From NCBI GenBank assembly GCA_036403035.1, contig DASWRT010000093.1:1-28144 (forward strand): 28,144 nucleotides of DNA, written 5' to 3'. This DNA comes from DASWRT01 sp036403035 (GTDB lineage: Bacteria > Pseudomonadota > Alphaproteobacteria > ATCC43930 > CGMCC-115725). Made by a program: the position numbers and the translations under genes. Below, piece by piece: positions 8,198 through 15,861 of this stretch. The notes beneath the pieces were generated by a model, which made no database searches, was not told the DNA's origin, and saw only the letters and a program-made list of their open reading frames with translations. Position 1 is the first letter of the stretch; every line of letters begins with the position of its first letter.

Positions 8198-8854
8198 TCA
8201 GACCGCGGCGGTCAACCCTGTCGGGCAGCTGAGGCCGGTGCCACCGAGGCCGCAATAGCCGCCAGGGTTCTTCGCGAGATACTGCTGGTGGTAATCCTCG
8301 GCGTAGTAGAACGGCGGCGCGTCGAGGATTTCAGTGGTGACCGGCCCGAACCCGGACTGCGACAGCACGCGCTGGTAGGCGTCGCGCGACGCCTCGGCGA
8401 GCCGCCGCTGCTCGGGGGAGGCGACATAGATGCCGGACCGATACTGCGTGCCGACGTCGTTGCCCTGCTGCATGCCCTGCGTCGGATCGTGGTTCTCCCA
8501 GAAGATCTTCAGCAGCTGCTCGTACGAGATCCGCTTCGGGTCGAAGACGACGCGGACGACCTCGTTGTGCCCGGTGAGCCCGCTGCATACCTCCTCATAG
8601 GTCGGGTTCGGCGTGTAGCCGCCGGCATAGCCGGCCGCCGTCGCATAGACGCCCGGCCCGGCCTCCCAGAACTTCCGCTCGGCGCCCCAGAAGCAGCCCA
8701 TGCCGAACAGCGCGGTCTCCAGGCCGTCCGGAAAAGGCGGGACGATCCGGTGCCCGCTGACATAATGCGTCTCCGGCACCTTGAGCGGCGTCGCCCGTCC
8801 GGGCAGCGCCTCCTCCCGCGCCGGCATCACCGCCTTCTTCCTGAACATCCACAT
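8198..8854 (-). CDS. Peptide-methionine (S)-S-oxide reductase MsrA
   Basis: MsrA reduces the S form of methionine sulfoxide in oxidised proteins, using thioredoxin as electron donor. The catalytic motif GCFWGAE places the nucleophilic cysteine at C54. GYAGGYTPNPTYEEVCSGLTGHNE (in two parts), RSGIY and EDYHQQYLAKNPGGYC are the usual conserved blocks. The C-terminal GYCGLGGTGLSCP supplies the resolving cysteines. The 218-aa length matches E. coli MsrA (212 aa). The start at 8854 is preferred over the longer frame to 9001 because GGGAGG lies just upstream and the extension is low quality. A thioredoxin 2 gene occurs further along in the window (19461). Confidence 0.96.
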   Translation of the reverse strand: MWMFRKKAVMPAREEALPGRATPLKVPETHYVSGHRIVPPFPDGLETALFGMGCFWGAERKFWEAGPGVYATAAGYAGGYTPNPTYEEVCSGLTGHNEVVRVVFDPKRISYEQLLKIFWENHDPTQGMQQGNDVGTQYRSGIYVASPEQRRLAEASRDAYQRVLSQSGFGPVTTEILDAPPFYYAEDYHQQYLAKNPGGYCGLGGTGLSCPTGLTAAV

Positions 8855-9173
8855 GTCGCGCTGCCTCCCGGCCGGCCGTCGTCGCCCGGCACCGATGCAT
8901 GGTCGCTGGAATGTGCGATCGGAAGCGGCGGACAGCAAGGGGTCGCAGCAGCCGACGCCAGCCTCGTTCACCCTCCCGGCGATTTGCTGCATCGCATCCA
9001 CATCAATCGGCGATATTCATCGGCGGCGCACAAGAATTCGGCACTGTTTTTCCTTCAGGAACTCTGAAGAACCGTTCCCGTTCTTCGTCCACAAGCGGTA
9101 GCATTGCAGATCGGCTTCCCCGAAGGCCGCACGCACACGGCCCAGTCTCTCGGTCCGATGCTGGAGGAGATCA
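8855..9173. other. Divergent intergenic region between msrA and the 9174 gene
   Basis: There are 319 bases with no supported gene. It contains the EcfG-like promoter reading rightward at 9058-9082. No clear promoter for msrA was identified. Confidence 0.5.
9058..9082 (+). promoter_or_regulatory. EcfG-type promoter (GGAAC-N16-CGTT)
   Basis: GGAAC at 9058-9062 and CGTT at 9079-9082 are separated by exactly 16 bases, which matches the published consensus for the alphaproteobacterial general stress sigma factor EcfG. It reads toward the gene at 9174, leaving a leader of roughly 85 nt. Confidence 0.65.
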
Positions 9174-9647
9174 ATGGAATACCGGACGCTCGCAGAAACG
9201 AAGGAAGTGGCCGCGGTTCATCCCGTCGACTCTCGCAAGCCCCTGTCGAAGCGAGAGCGCCTGGAACGATGGGCGGACCTGCTGGACGACCACGGCGGCT
9301 CGCTGCGGTCGCTCTACGAGACCGAGTTCGCGCCGCGCCATAAGCGCCGCACGATGCGCGAGGACAACTCGCCGCTCAGCGTCGCCTTCGCCGATCCGGT
9401 GCTGCGCGGCCAGGGGCTTCAGGGCGACGCCTACGGCGATGCGATCGACTTCTTCGGCCTGAGCCACGGCGAACTGCACCACATCCTGTGCTACTGCCAT
9501 TGCGGCCATATGATCCGCGCCGGCATGATCGCCACGCGGGTACGCGAGGCGGCGAGCCGCGTCCGCGAGAGCACCGGTTACGGATTGCAGGCCTGCATCG
9601 TGACCGCTTCGGCCGTGGCCGCCGCCGCGATCGCCGCGCTGTTCTGA
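9174..9647 (+). CDS. Hypothetical His/Cys-rich protein with C-terminal hydrophobic segment
   Basis: This 157-aa protein has a strong GGAGGAG Shine-Dalgarno just before the ATG. Residues 25-60 are charged and helical (LSKRERLERWADLLDDHGG). Residues 94-113 hold a dense set of potential metal ligands: H98, H102, H103, C106, C108, C110 and H112. The last 17 residues are hydrophobic (about 141-157), possibly a tail anchor. I do not recognise a named family; the pattern would suit a small metal- or redox-sensing protein. The upstream EcfG-type promoter suggests induction under general stress. A strong terminator follows. Confidence 0.8.
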   Translation: MEYRTLAETKEVAAVHPVDSRKPLSKRERLERWADLLDDHGGSLRSLYETEFAPRHKRRTMREDNSPLSVAFADPVLRGQGLQGDAYGDAIDFFGLSHGELHHILCYCHCGHMIRAGMIATRVREAASRVRESTGYGLQACIVTASAVAAAAIAALF

Positions 9648-9783
9648 GAACCGGACGGCCGCGCGTTCCCGCGACGGGAGCGCGCGTACGCGCCCGCGCA
9701 ACCCGCCCCGGAATACCGCCCGGGACGGGCGGCCGGGCGTGTTTCGTACTTTCCAGCGTCGGGATTTCTTCGCCGTCAAAACA

Positions 9784-9814
9784 AGGGGCCTCGCCGCGAT
9801 GCGGCGAGGCCCCT
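9784..9814. terminator. Bidirectional intrinsic terminator
   Basis: AGGGGCCTCGCCGC (9784-9797) pairs perfectly with GCGGCGAGGCCCCT (9801-9814) around a GAT loop. On the plus strand it is followed by AATTTTAGTT; on the minus strand by TGTTTTGACGG. It lies between the convergent genes ending at 9647 and 9849 and should stop both. Confidence 0.9.
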
Positions 9815-9848
9815 AATTTTAGTTCAGTTATCGTTTTCGCCGTCGCCG

Positions 9849-10940
9849 TCAGCCGGCTTGCGACGGCTTGCCGCCGGCATGCGCGCCTGCCGCCGCCGCC
9901 GCTTGGTTGTGCATGGCGCCGCGGCGCGAGACGCTCTGGAGCGCGTCGGCGCCCATCCGCGGCTGCCGCTGCGACACGTCGCCGAGCGAGACGATCCCGA
10001 CGAGGCGCTTCTGCCGGTTCACGACCGGCAGCCGCCGGACCTGAAGCTCGGCCATGTTCTGCGCGACCTCGTTCAGCTCCTGATCCTCGAAGCAGTACTT
10101 GACCTCCGAGGTCATGACCTCCTGAACCCTCGTCTTCGCCGGATCCTTGCCTTCGGCGGCGAGCCGGATCGCGATGTCGCGGTCGGTGATCATGCCGATC
10201 AGCCTGTCCTGCTCGCCGACCGGCAGGATGCCGGCGTCGGCCTTGGCCATCGCCGCCGCGGCCTGCTGGACCGTGTCGTTCGGACTGGCCAGTTCGACGT
10301 TGCGGCTCATCACCTCGGCGACCGTGCGGCCGTGCTCATGCCGTCCGCCGTTGCCGCCGCCGTTCTCGCCGTGGTGCCGCTCCTCCAGCGGACGCAGGGC
10401 ATCTTCCGCGGCGCGGCCGGTGGCGCGCAGGATCTCGGCGCTGCCGTCGAGCAGCACGTTGACGCTTTCCCGGACGAAGCGGCCCTGCAGCTCGGCGACG
10501 TCCTGGACGCTGCGGCAGCGGATCAGTTCCTGCGGCAGGCGGGCGCTCGCCTGGGCATTGCGCGTCAAGAATTCCAGCCAGGCGCGCTGCGCATCCTGCA
10601 TGCGGCTCACCGCGGCACGGGTCGACATCACCAGAGCCTGAACGTCGCCGGACGTCTCCTGGGCGGTGTCGCTCAGGATGCTGGCGGCGCGCGCCATCAC
10701 GTTGCCCATCCGGTTGGCCTGCTCGGCCCCGTTGCCGAGCATCCGGCGCTGCCCTTCGGCCGCCGCCTCGAGCCCGCGATTGGCGGCGTCCGTGGTGCGG
10801 CGCACCATTTCGGCGCCGGTCTGCGCTGCTTGGCGCATCGTTCCGGCCGTCCGGTCCGTCATCATCTCGCCGGTGCGACGAACCTCACGGGCCATATCCT
10901 TGTCTTTACCGGAACCATGTTGTTCTTGCTTTTCAGCCAT
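9849..10940 (-). CDS. Phasin domain - tandem CBS domain fusion protein
   Basis: This 363-aa protein has three parts. Residues 1-80 are charged and helical. Residues about 85-190 are a phasin domain (SGDVQALVMSTRAAVSRMQ, AWLEFLTRNAQ, VRESVNVLLDGSAEILRATG), the type that coats polyhydroxyalkanoate granules. After a Gly/His linker (about 190-205) come two CBS domains: CBS1 at about 207-265 (VAEVMSRNVE, GILPVGEQDRLIGMITDRDIA) and CBS2 at about 272-327 (VQEVMTSEVKYCFED, VRRLPVVNRQKRLVGIVSLGDV). CBS pairs normally bind adenine nucleotides, so the fusion could tie granule binding to energy state (inference). The start at 10940 has AGAGG six bases upstream. An EcfG-like promoter lies upstream. It ends at a strong shared terminator. 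Confidence 0.88.
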   Translation of the reverse strand: MAEKQEQHGSGKDKDMAREVRRTGEMMTDRTAGTMRQAAQTGAEMVRRTTDAANRGLEAAAEGQRRMLGNGAEQANRMGNVMARAASILSDTAQETSGDVQALVMSTRAAVSRMQDAQRAWLEFLTRNAQASARLPQELIRCRSVQDVAELQGRFVRESVNVLLDGSAEILRATGRAAEDALRPLEERHHGENGGGNGGRHEHGRTVAEVMSRNVELASPNDTVQQAAAAMAKADAGILPVGEQDRLIGMITDRDIAIRLAAEGKDPAKTRVQEVMTSEVKYCFEDQELNEVAQNMAELQVRRLPVVNRQKRLVGIVSLGDVSQRQPRMGADALQSVSRRGAMHNQAAAAAGAHAGGKPSQAG

Positions 10941-11251
10941 GCCTAACCTCTTGCCACAGTACAAAGAAAATCTATCCGTTCGAGCCGGATATCTTTGGTA
11001 ATTTTCAAGATACACATTGATACGAACGCAGCTCACATCGGAAGGTTCTACGATTATCATGATTTATTTTCGGATTTTCTTTGGTTTACCAAACCAGTTC
11101 CTCTGCAATTAATGGTTTCGCAGGTGCGAAATGCGCGTTCGTCCGATGACTGAAGATCGCAACGGGCGAGTCCATCGCAATAGCCCCGGTCGGCTCCGAT
11201 GCTATCCTGGCCGCGAGTGCGGGACGGTTTCTCGCAACAGCGAGCGGCGGC
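10941..11251. other. Divergent intergenic region between phasin-CBS gene and nhaP2
   Basis: There are 311 bases, AT-rich from about 10960 to 11110. It contains the leftward EcfG-like promoter at 11025-11049. No gene is supported, and no clear promoter for nhaP2 was found. Confidence 0.5.
11025..11049 (-). promoter_or_regulatory. EcfG-like promoter of the phasin-CBS gene
   Basis: On the minus strand AGAAC (11049-11045) is followed after exactly 16 bases by CGTT (11028-11025). This differs from GGAAC-N16-CGTT at one base. The -10 element is 84 nt before the start codon, close to the spacing seen for the 9174 gene. Confidence 0.5.
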
Positions 11252-13120
11252 ATGGCGAGCATCGGCATCATCAACACGATCATCCTGCTCGGTGCGCTGC
11301 TGGTGCTCGCCGGCATCTTCTCCAGCCTGATCGCTTCCCGCTTCGGCGCGCCGCTGCTGCTCGTGTTCCTGGTGATCGGCATGCTCGCGGGGGAGAGCGG
11401 CCCCGGCGGCATCGCCTTCGACGATTACCGCCTCACCTATCTGGCAGGGTCGCTGGCGCTTGCCGTGATCCTGTTCGACGGCGGCCTGCGCACCAAGGTC
11501 GCGAGCTTCCGCGTCGCGCTGCGGCCGGCGCTGCTGCTCGCGACGGCAGGCGTGCTGATCACCGCCGCGATCACGGGCGCGACGGCCGTGCCGGCGCTCG
11601 GCCTGTCGCCGCTGGAAGGAATGCTGCTCGGCGCGATCGTCGCCTCGACCGACGCCGCCGCGGTGTTCTTCCTGATCCGCACCGGCGGGCTGCAACTGAA
11701 GCAGCGCGTCGGGCTCACCCTGGAGATCGAGTCCGGGACGAACGACCCGGTCGCGGTCTTCCTGACGCTGGTGCTGGCGCAAATCCTGCTGGCCGGCGGT
11801 CACGCGCCGACGGGCTGGCACGTGCTCGCCCTGCTTGCCGAGGAGGCGGCGATCGGCGCCGCGCTCGGCGTCGCGGGCGGACTCGCCGCGTCGTGGCTGC
11901 TGAACCGCCTCGATCTGCCGTCGGGGTTGCAGCCTCTCCTCGTGCTGACGAGCGCGATCCTGATCTTCGCGGCGTCGATGGTCATCGGCGGCAGCGGCTT
12001 CCTGGCCGTCTACCTCGCCGGACTGGTCATCGGCAACCGGCCGATCCGCGCCTACGCCAGCGTGACGAGCTTCCACGACGCGGCCACGTGGCTGTCCCAG
12101 ATCGTGATGTTCGTGCTGCTCGGCCTGCTGGCGACGCCGGCGCGGCTCGTCACGTCGGCCGGCGGCGCGCTCATCGTCGCCGCGGTGCTGATCCTCGTCG
12201 CGCGCCCCGTCGCCGTCTTCCTCTGCCTGCACCCGTTCCGCTTCTCCTGGCAGGAGAAGCTGTTCATCTCATGGGTCGGCCTGCGCGGAGCGGTCGGCAT
12301 CTTCATGGCCTCGGTGCCGAAGCTCGCCGGCCTGCCGCATGCCGACCTCTACTTCAACGTGGCGTTCTGCGTCGTGCTGATCTCGCTGGTCGTGCAGGGC
12401 TGGACGCTGACGCGGAGCGCAAAGTGGCTGGGGCTGACGCTGCCGCGGCGGAAGCGGGAGGTGCACAGGGCCGAGCTGGACCTGCCGGGACAGCTCGAAT
12501 ACGAGCTGGTCGGCTATCCGATCCCGGCGGACAGCCCGATCCTGCACCATGCCGCCCCGCCCGCCTGGGCGCGTCCGATCCTGGTGGTGCGCCGCGCGCG
12601 GATCCTGACGCCGCCCGAGGCCGGCGAGCTGGAGCCGAACGACTACGCTTATTATCTGGCGCCGCCGTGGCGCGTGCAGGCGCTCGACCGGCTGTTCATC
12701 GCGCCGGACGAGATCGACGAGGCGGATCTCGGCTTCTTCGGCGAGTTCGCCTTCGACGGCGACGTGACGCTCGGCGCGCTCGCCGACCTGTACGGGCTGC
12801 CCGTCCCGGCGGACAGCCGCGGCGTCACGATCGCCGATCATTTCGCGCGGACGATCAACGAGCATCCGGTGATCGGCGACCGGCTGCCGGTCGGCGGCAG
12901 CGCGCTGGTCGTGCGCGACGTCGAGGGCGACCGCGTCCGCCGGATCGGCCTTCAGCTCGAAGTGCCGAAGGCGCCGCATCCCATCCTCGACCGGTTGAGG
13001 ACGCTCGTCCGCCGCCGACGGGGACCGCAGCGGGATTCGGCCGCATCGCTGCCGCCGCCGGTCACGGCGACGATGCCGACCGATGGCGCCGCCCCGAAAT
13101 CATCGGAAACGAATGGTTAA
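11252..13120 (+). CDS. nhaP2: K+/H+ (Na+/H+) antiporter, NhaP2/CvrA type
   Basis: This 622-aa protein exchanges a monovalent cation for protons across the inner membrane. Residues about 5-400 form the CPA1 exchanger domain with some twelve helices; key motifs are ASTDAAAVFFLIR (T133, D134) and ESGTNDPVAVF (E160 to D165), which form the ion site. The cytoplasmic part has a TrkA-C/RCK-C-like domain (about 480-555, including ILHHAAPPAWARPILVVRRARI and DRLFIAPDEIDE) and a CorC/HlyC-like transporter-associated domain (about 560-600, with TIADHFARTINEHPVIGDRLPVG split). This architecture matches E. coli NhaP2/CvrA (about 578 aa). The ATG has only a weak Shine-Dalgarno (GAGCGG). A 51-bp gap separates it from nagZ on the same strand. 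Confidence 0.9.
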   Translation: MASIGIINTIILLGALLVLAGIFSSLIASRFGAPLLLVFLVIGMLAGESGPGGIAFDDYRLTYLAGSLALAVILFDGGLRTKVASFRVALRPALLLATAGVLITAAITGATAVPALGLSPLEGMLLGAIVASTDAAAVFFLIRTGGLQLKQRVGLTLEIESGTNDPVAVFLTLVLAQILLAGGHAPTGWHVLALLAEEAAIGAALGVAGGLAASWLLNRLDLPSGLQPLLVLTSAILIFAASMVIGGSGFLAVYLAGLVIGNRPIRAYASVTSFHDAATWLSQIVMFVLLGLLATPARLVTSAGGALIVAAVLILVARPVAVFLCLHPFRFSWQEKLFISWVGLRGAVGIFMASVPKLAGLPHADLYFNVAFCVVLISLVVQGWTLTRSAKWLGLTLPRRKREVHRAELDLPGQLEYELVGYPIPADSPILHHAAPPAWARPILVVRRARILTPPEAGELEPNDYAYYLAPPWRVQALDRLFIAPDEIDEADLGFFGEFAFDGDVTLGALADLYGLPVPADSRGVTIADHFARTINEHPVIGDRLPVGGSALVVRDVEGDRVRRIGLQLEVPKAPHPILDRLRTLVRRRRGPQRDSAASLPPPVTATMPTDGAAPKSSETNG

Positions 13121-13170
13121 TAGAACGTGGCTAGGCTCCACTTGGCGGCGATGGTAGTTCGGGGGGCTTC

Positions 13171-14298
13171 GTGACGTTGGCGTTTTCGGCGGGGCGGGAC
13201 ATCGCCTCGGTCGGGCATCATTTCTTCATCGGGCTTCAGCCGGGCGCTGCGCTGACCGACCATGACAAACGGCTGCTGAGCGCGCTGCGTCCGGCCGGCG
13301 TGATCCTGTTCAAGCGCAATTTCGAGGCCGGACTCGGCTACGACGACTGGCTGGAGCGGCACGCGCGGCTGATCGCCGGCGTGCGGGGCTGCGTCGGCCG
13401 CGACGAGCTGTTCATCGCGATCGACCACGAGGGCGGCAGCATCGTCCGGCCGCCGCGCCCGATCACCGTGTTCCCGCAGGCCGCGGACTGGGCGGACCGG
13501 TCCTTCGAGGTCGCCGAGGCGATGGGGACCGAACTCGCGTCGCTGGGCGTCAATGTCAGCTTCGCGCCGGTCCTCGACATCGATTCGAACCCGAAGAACC
13601 CGGTGATCGGCCGCCGCGCCTTCGGCACGACGCCGCCCCCGGTGATCGAGTCGGCCTGCCGCTTCGTCGACGGCATCGAGCGCGCCGGGGTGCTCGCCTG
13701 CGGCAAGCACTTCCCCGGCCATGGCGACACCGAGACCGACTCGCATTTCGAGTTGCCGGTGCTCGACGCCGACCTCGCGACGATCCGGGGACGCGAGCTG
13801 GTGCCGTTCGAAGCCCTGGTCCGCCACGGCATCGGCATGATCATGACCGCGCATATCCTGTTCTCGCGGATCGAGCCGGAGACGCCGGCGACGATGTCGC
13901 GCGACCTGATCGAGGGCGTGCTGCGGCGGGAGATGGGCTTCGACGGCGTCGTCACCTCGGACGACATCGGCATGCATGCCGTTTCGCGCCTGTTCGAAAG
14001 CGCGGAGGCGACGGTCCGCACGATCAACGCCGGCTGCGACCTCATCATGGTGTGCAGCCACCGCACCGACACCGCCCGCGCCTATGGATTTGCCGAGGCG
14101 ATCCTAGACGGGCTTCGGCGGGGCGAGATCGCCGAGGCGACGCTGGCGGCCTCGTTCGCGCGTGTCGAGCGGCTGCTTGCCCGGGCGCCCTGCCATGCGG
14201 TGCGCCGCCTGCCCGACGAGACTCTCGCCGGGCATGCCGCGCTCGCCGAGGCGATCCGTAACGGTGCGCCCGAGCACTACCCGGCATCGGTGGTGTGA
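13171..14298 (+). CDS. nagZ: Beta-N-acetylhexosaminidase NagZ (GH3)
   Basis: NagZ removes N-acetylglucosamine from anhydromuropeptides during peptidoglycan recycling in the cytoplasm. This 375-aa protein has the single GH3 barrel without a C-terminal domain, as in Gram-negative NagZ. The signature KHFPGHGDTETDSH covers residues 179-192, including the Asp-His dyad D190/H192 used as general acid/base. The nucleophile lies in VTSDDIGM (D264/D265). FIAIDHEGG (81-89) and FAPVLDI (131-137) are also typical. The start is a GTG at 13171, which leaves the N terminus slightly longer than usual. It follows the nhaP2 gene by 50 bases and may share its transcript. No anmK or ampD gene is nearby. Confidence 0.93.
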   Translation: MTLAFSAGRDIASVGHHFFIGLQPGAALTDHDKRLLSALRPAGVILFKRNFEAGLGYDDWLERHARLIAGVRGCVGRDELFIAIDHEGGSIVRPPRPITVFPQAADWADRSFEVAEAMGTELASLGVNVSFAPVLDIDSNPKNPVIGRRAFGTTPPPVIESACRFVDGIERAGVLACGKHFPGHGDTETDSHFELPVLDADLATIRGRELVPFEALVRHGIGMIMTAHILFSRIEPETPATMSRDLIEGVLRREMGFDGVVTSDDIGMHAVSRLFESAEATVRTINAGCDLIMVCSHRTDTARAYGFAEAILDGLRRGEIAEATLAASFARVERLLARAPCHAVRRLPDETLAGHAALAEAIRNGAPEHYPASVV

Positions 14299-14373
14299 CC
14301 GAAGGCGCCGGCCGGACGGGCGGCGACGGCGGCGATCAGCTGCCACCGACTCCACCCGGTCGGCCGCACACGG

Positions 14374-14751
14374 TCAGCTCCGGCAGGCCAGCGATGCCCG
14401 CACCGCCCGCGGCACGAGGTAGTAGCTGTCGGGCGTGAAGTACGACGCGAAGAAGTTCGCGTCCGGTCCATAGTCGGGATAGATGCCGGCGAACAGCGGG
14501 TCGCAGTTCGGCGCCCGCATCTTGACCAGCTGGCTCGTTTCCCGCGGCAGTGTCACGGCGCACGGCGTCGTGCAGACGGTGCCGTCCGACAGATCGGCGA
14601 CCGCTCCGGCCGGCTCCGTCACGATCTCGACGGTCTGGTTGGATGACCTGACGGGAGCGGCGCAGCCGGCGACGGCAGCCGCGACGAGGAGAGACGCGGC
14701 GAAGACGAGCGGCGAACCGGCCCGGCCCGGACGCGAAGAAGCAGGGGACAT
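14374..14751 (-). CDS. Small lipoprotein with PEGA-like motif
   Basis: This 125-aa secreted lipoprotein has a charged N terminus, a hydrophobic segment (SPLVFAASLLVAAAVAGC) and a lipobox VAGC, with the lipidated cysteine near residue 30. The mature part begins with a PEGA-like stretch: VEIVTEPAGAVADLSDGTVC followed by TTPCAVTLPR, two cysteines that could form a disulphide. The end is Tyr/Phe-rich (ANFFASYFTPDSYYLVPRA). The start at 14751 was chosen because GGAGG lies 10 bases upstream; 14787 is an alternative. Proteins with this layout are common envelope lipoproteins of unknown role. It stands alone between nagZ (convergent) and the second sigma gene. Confidence 0.75.
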   Translation of the reverse strand: MSPASSRPGRAGSPLVFAASLLVAAAVAGCAAPVRSSNQTVEIVTEPAGAVADLSDGTVCTTPCAVTLPRETSQLVKMRAPNCDPLFAGIYPDYGPDANFFASYFTPDSYYLVPRAVRASLACRS

Positions 14752-14939
14752 CTCTCGAAAGCCTCCGACGACGAAAAGCAGCGCCACGCTGTCCCGAACG
14801 GCCGATGCCCGTCAAGCGGCACGGTAACCGGCCGGAACGATCCGTCTCGGGCGGCGCTCTTCCTCCGCGATCCCTGGACCGCTTTTTTACGAGGTGGTAG
14901 CCCTCGTCCGCGGCCTGCGGGCGGCCGCGGCAGATGCGG

Positions 14940-15521
14940 TCAGGCAGCGAACACCGGCTCCCCCTTCGCGGCGGCCGGCGCCGCCGTGCCGTCATCCCCG
15001 CTGCGCCGCCGCAACGATTCGGTGCGATGGCGGCCGGACTCGGGGAGATCCATCAACCGGCGCAGCGTCTCGCGCGCCCGCGACAGGCGGGAGCGGACGG
15101 TGCCGACCGGCACGTCGAGGATCTCCGCCACCTGCTCGTAGCGCAGCCCTTCGAGCCCGATCAGCAGGACGACCTGCCGCTGCTCGTCGGGAAGCTGCCC
15201 GATCGCACGGTCGAGATCGCGCATCTCAAGCTTCATCGACTGCGTCGCCGGCATCGACAGCAGCGGCGCCACCTCCTCCACGGGGGTCGACAGACCTTCC
15301 CGGACTACCTTGCGCACGTCATTGACATGCTGGTTGTGCAGCAGCGTGAAGAGCCAAGCCCGCAGGTTGCTGCCCGGTTCCCAGAGATGCGCCTTGCGCA
15401 GCGCGCGGCAGAGCGTCTCCTGAACGAGATCGTCGGCCCGCGCCGCATCGCGCGTGAGGGCGCGTGCATAACGGCGCAACCGCGGAATCTCCGTTTCGAG
15501 CAATCGGCCGAAATCGTCCAA
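14940..15521 (-). CDS. ECF sigma factor, copy 2
   Basis: This 193-aa paralogue of the sigma factor at 7077-7589 shares most residues throughout regions 2 and 4 (for example IPRLRRYARALTRDA, LHNQHVN, GLRYEQVAEILDVPVGTVRS). It has a longer, basic and Ala-rich C terminus of about 35 residues. The start is taken as TTG at 15521: GGGGAG lies five bases upstream, exactly as before the ATG of copy 1, and the protein then begins with the matching (M)DDFGRLLE. A longer frame to 15593 runs through Ala-rich sequence and is unlikely. A 117-nt stretch (15069-15185) differs from copy 1 at only five positions, which points to recent duplication or gene conversion. Confidence 0.9.
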   Translation of the reverse strand: MDDFGRLLETEIPRLRRYARALTRDAARADDLVQETLCRALRKAHLWEPGSNLRAWLFTLLHNQHVNDVRKVVREGLSTPVEEVAPLLSMPATQSMKLEMRDLDRAIGQLPDEQRQVVLLIGLEGLRYEQVAEILDVPVGTVRSRLSRARETLRRLMDLPESGRHRTESLRRRSGDDGTAAPAAAKGEPVFAA

Positions 15522-15607
15522 TGCCACTCCCCTTCGTAAGTCTTTTGCCGCGGCGGCGGCTGTCGCCGTCGCTGCGATCTTCTCGCAGGTCACACTATAG
15601 GGGGCTC

Positions 15608-15656
15608 ATGTAACCAGGGTATGTACGATCAGCAAAATGATGGTAAAGGAATGTAA
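15608..15656 (-). promoter_or_regulatory. Conserved 49-nt element upstream of sigma copy 2
   Basis: On the minus strand it carries TTACATT, TTTAC, CATAC and GGTTACAT at the same internal positions as the element at 7656-7704. It ends 86 nt before the TTG start. The spaced conservation with divergent fill suggests a promoter plus regulator site kept by selection. Confidence 0.6.
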
Positions 15657-15804
15657 GAATTATTCTCTGAGTTGAGACTCCATCCGCCCCTCATCTAACT
15701 CTCATCCCATGGTTTTATACTATCCGATTGGAATCAACTTATTTTCAGAAGAAATGTACTCCGGATTGAATAACGCCGCGGCAGATCAAGGTATCGCGCA
15801 TTGA

Positions 15805-15830
15805 GGAACTTTGATTCGCGCGGCGGCGTA
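15805..15830 (+). promoter_or_regulatory. Possible EcfG-like promoter before the 15862 gene
   Basis: GGAAC at 15805-15809 is followed after 17 bases by CGTA (15827-15830), one mismatch to CGTT. It lies 31 bases upstream of the ATG at 15862. The match is weaker than the one at 9058. Confidence 0.3.
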
Positions 15831-15861
15831 GAACGGCCGGTAGCAGAGAGGCGGAACGAGC

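Larger units (their letters stand above)
15522..15861. other. Divergent intergenic region, AT-rich centre
   Basis: There are 340 bases between the second sigma gene and the 15862 gene. About 15640-15770 is AT-rich. It holds the 49-nt element (leftward) and a possible EcfG-like promoter (rightward). No gene is supported here. Confidence 0.5.

Noticed and set aside
7963..8232. An 89-aa frame in the region between sigma copy 1 and msrA
   Set aside because: Very Arg-rich, no ribosome site, and it runs into the msrA coding region antisense.
11131..13134. A 667-aa plus-strand open frame over nhaP2
   Set aside because: The product is Arg/Ala-rich with no domain, while the +1-shifted frame encodes a complete antiporter.
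15541..15593. Upstream extension of sigma copy 2 to 15593
   Set aside because: The added residues are an Ala-rich run, and the TTG at 15521 has the same ribosome site spacing and following residues as the ATG of copy 1.
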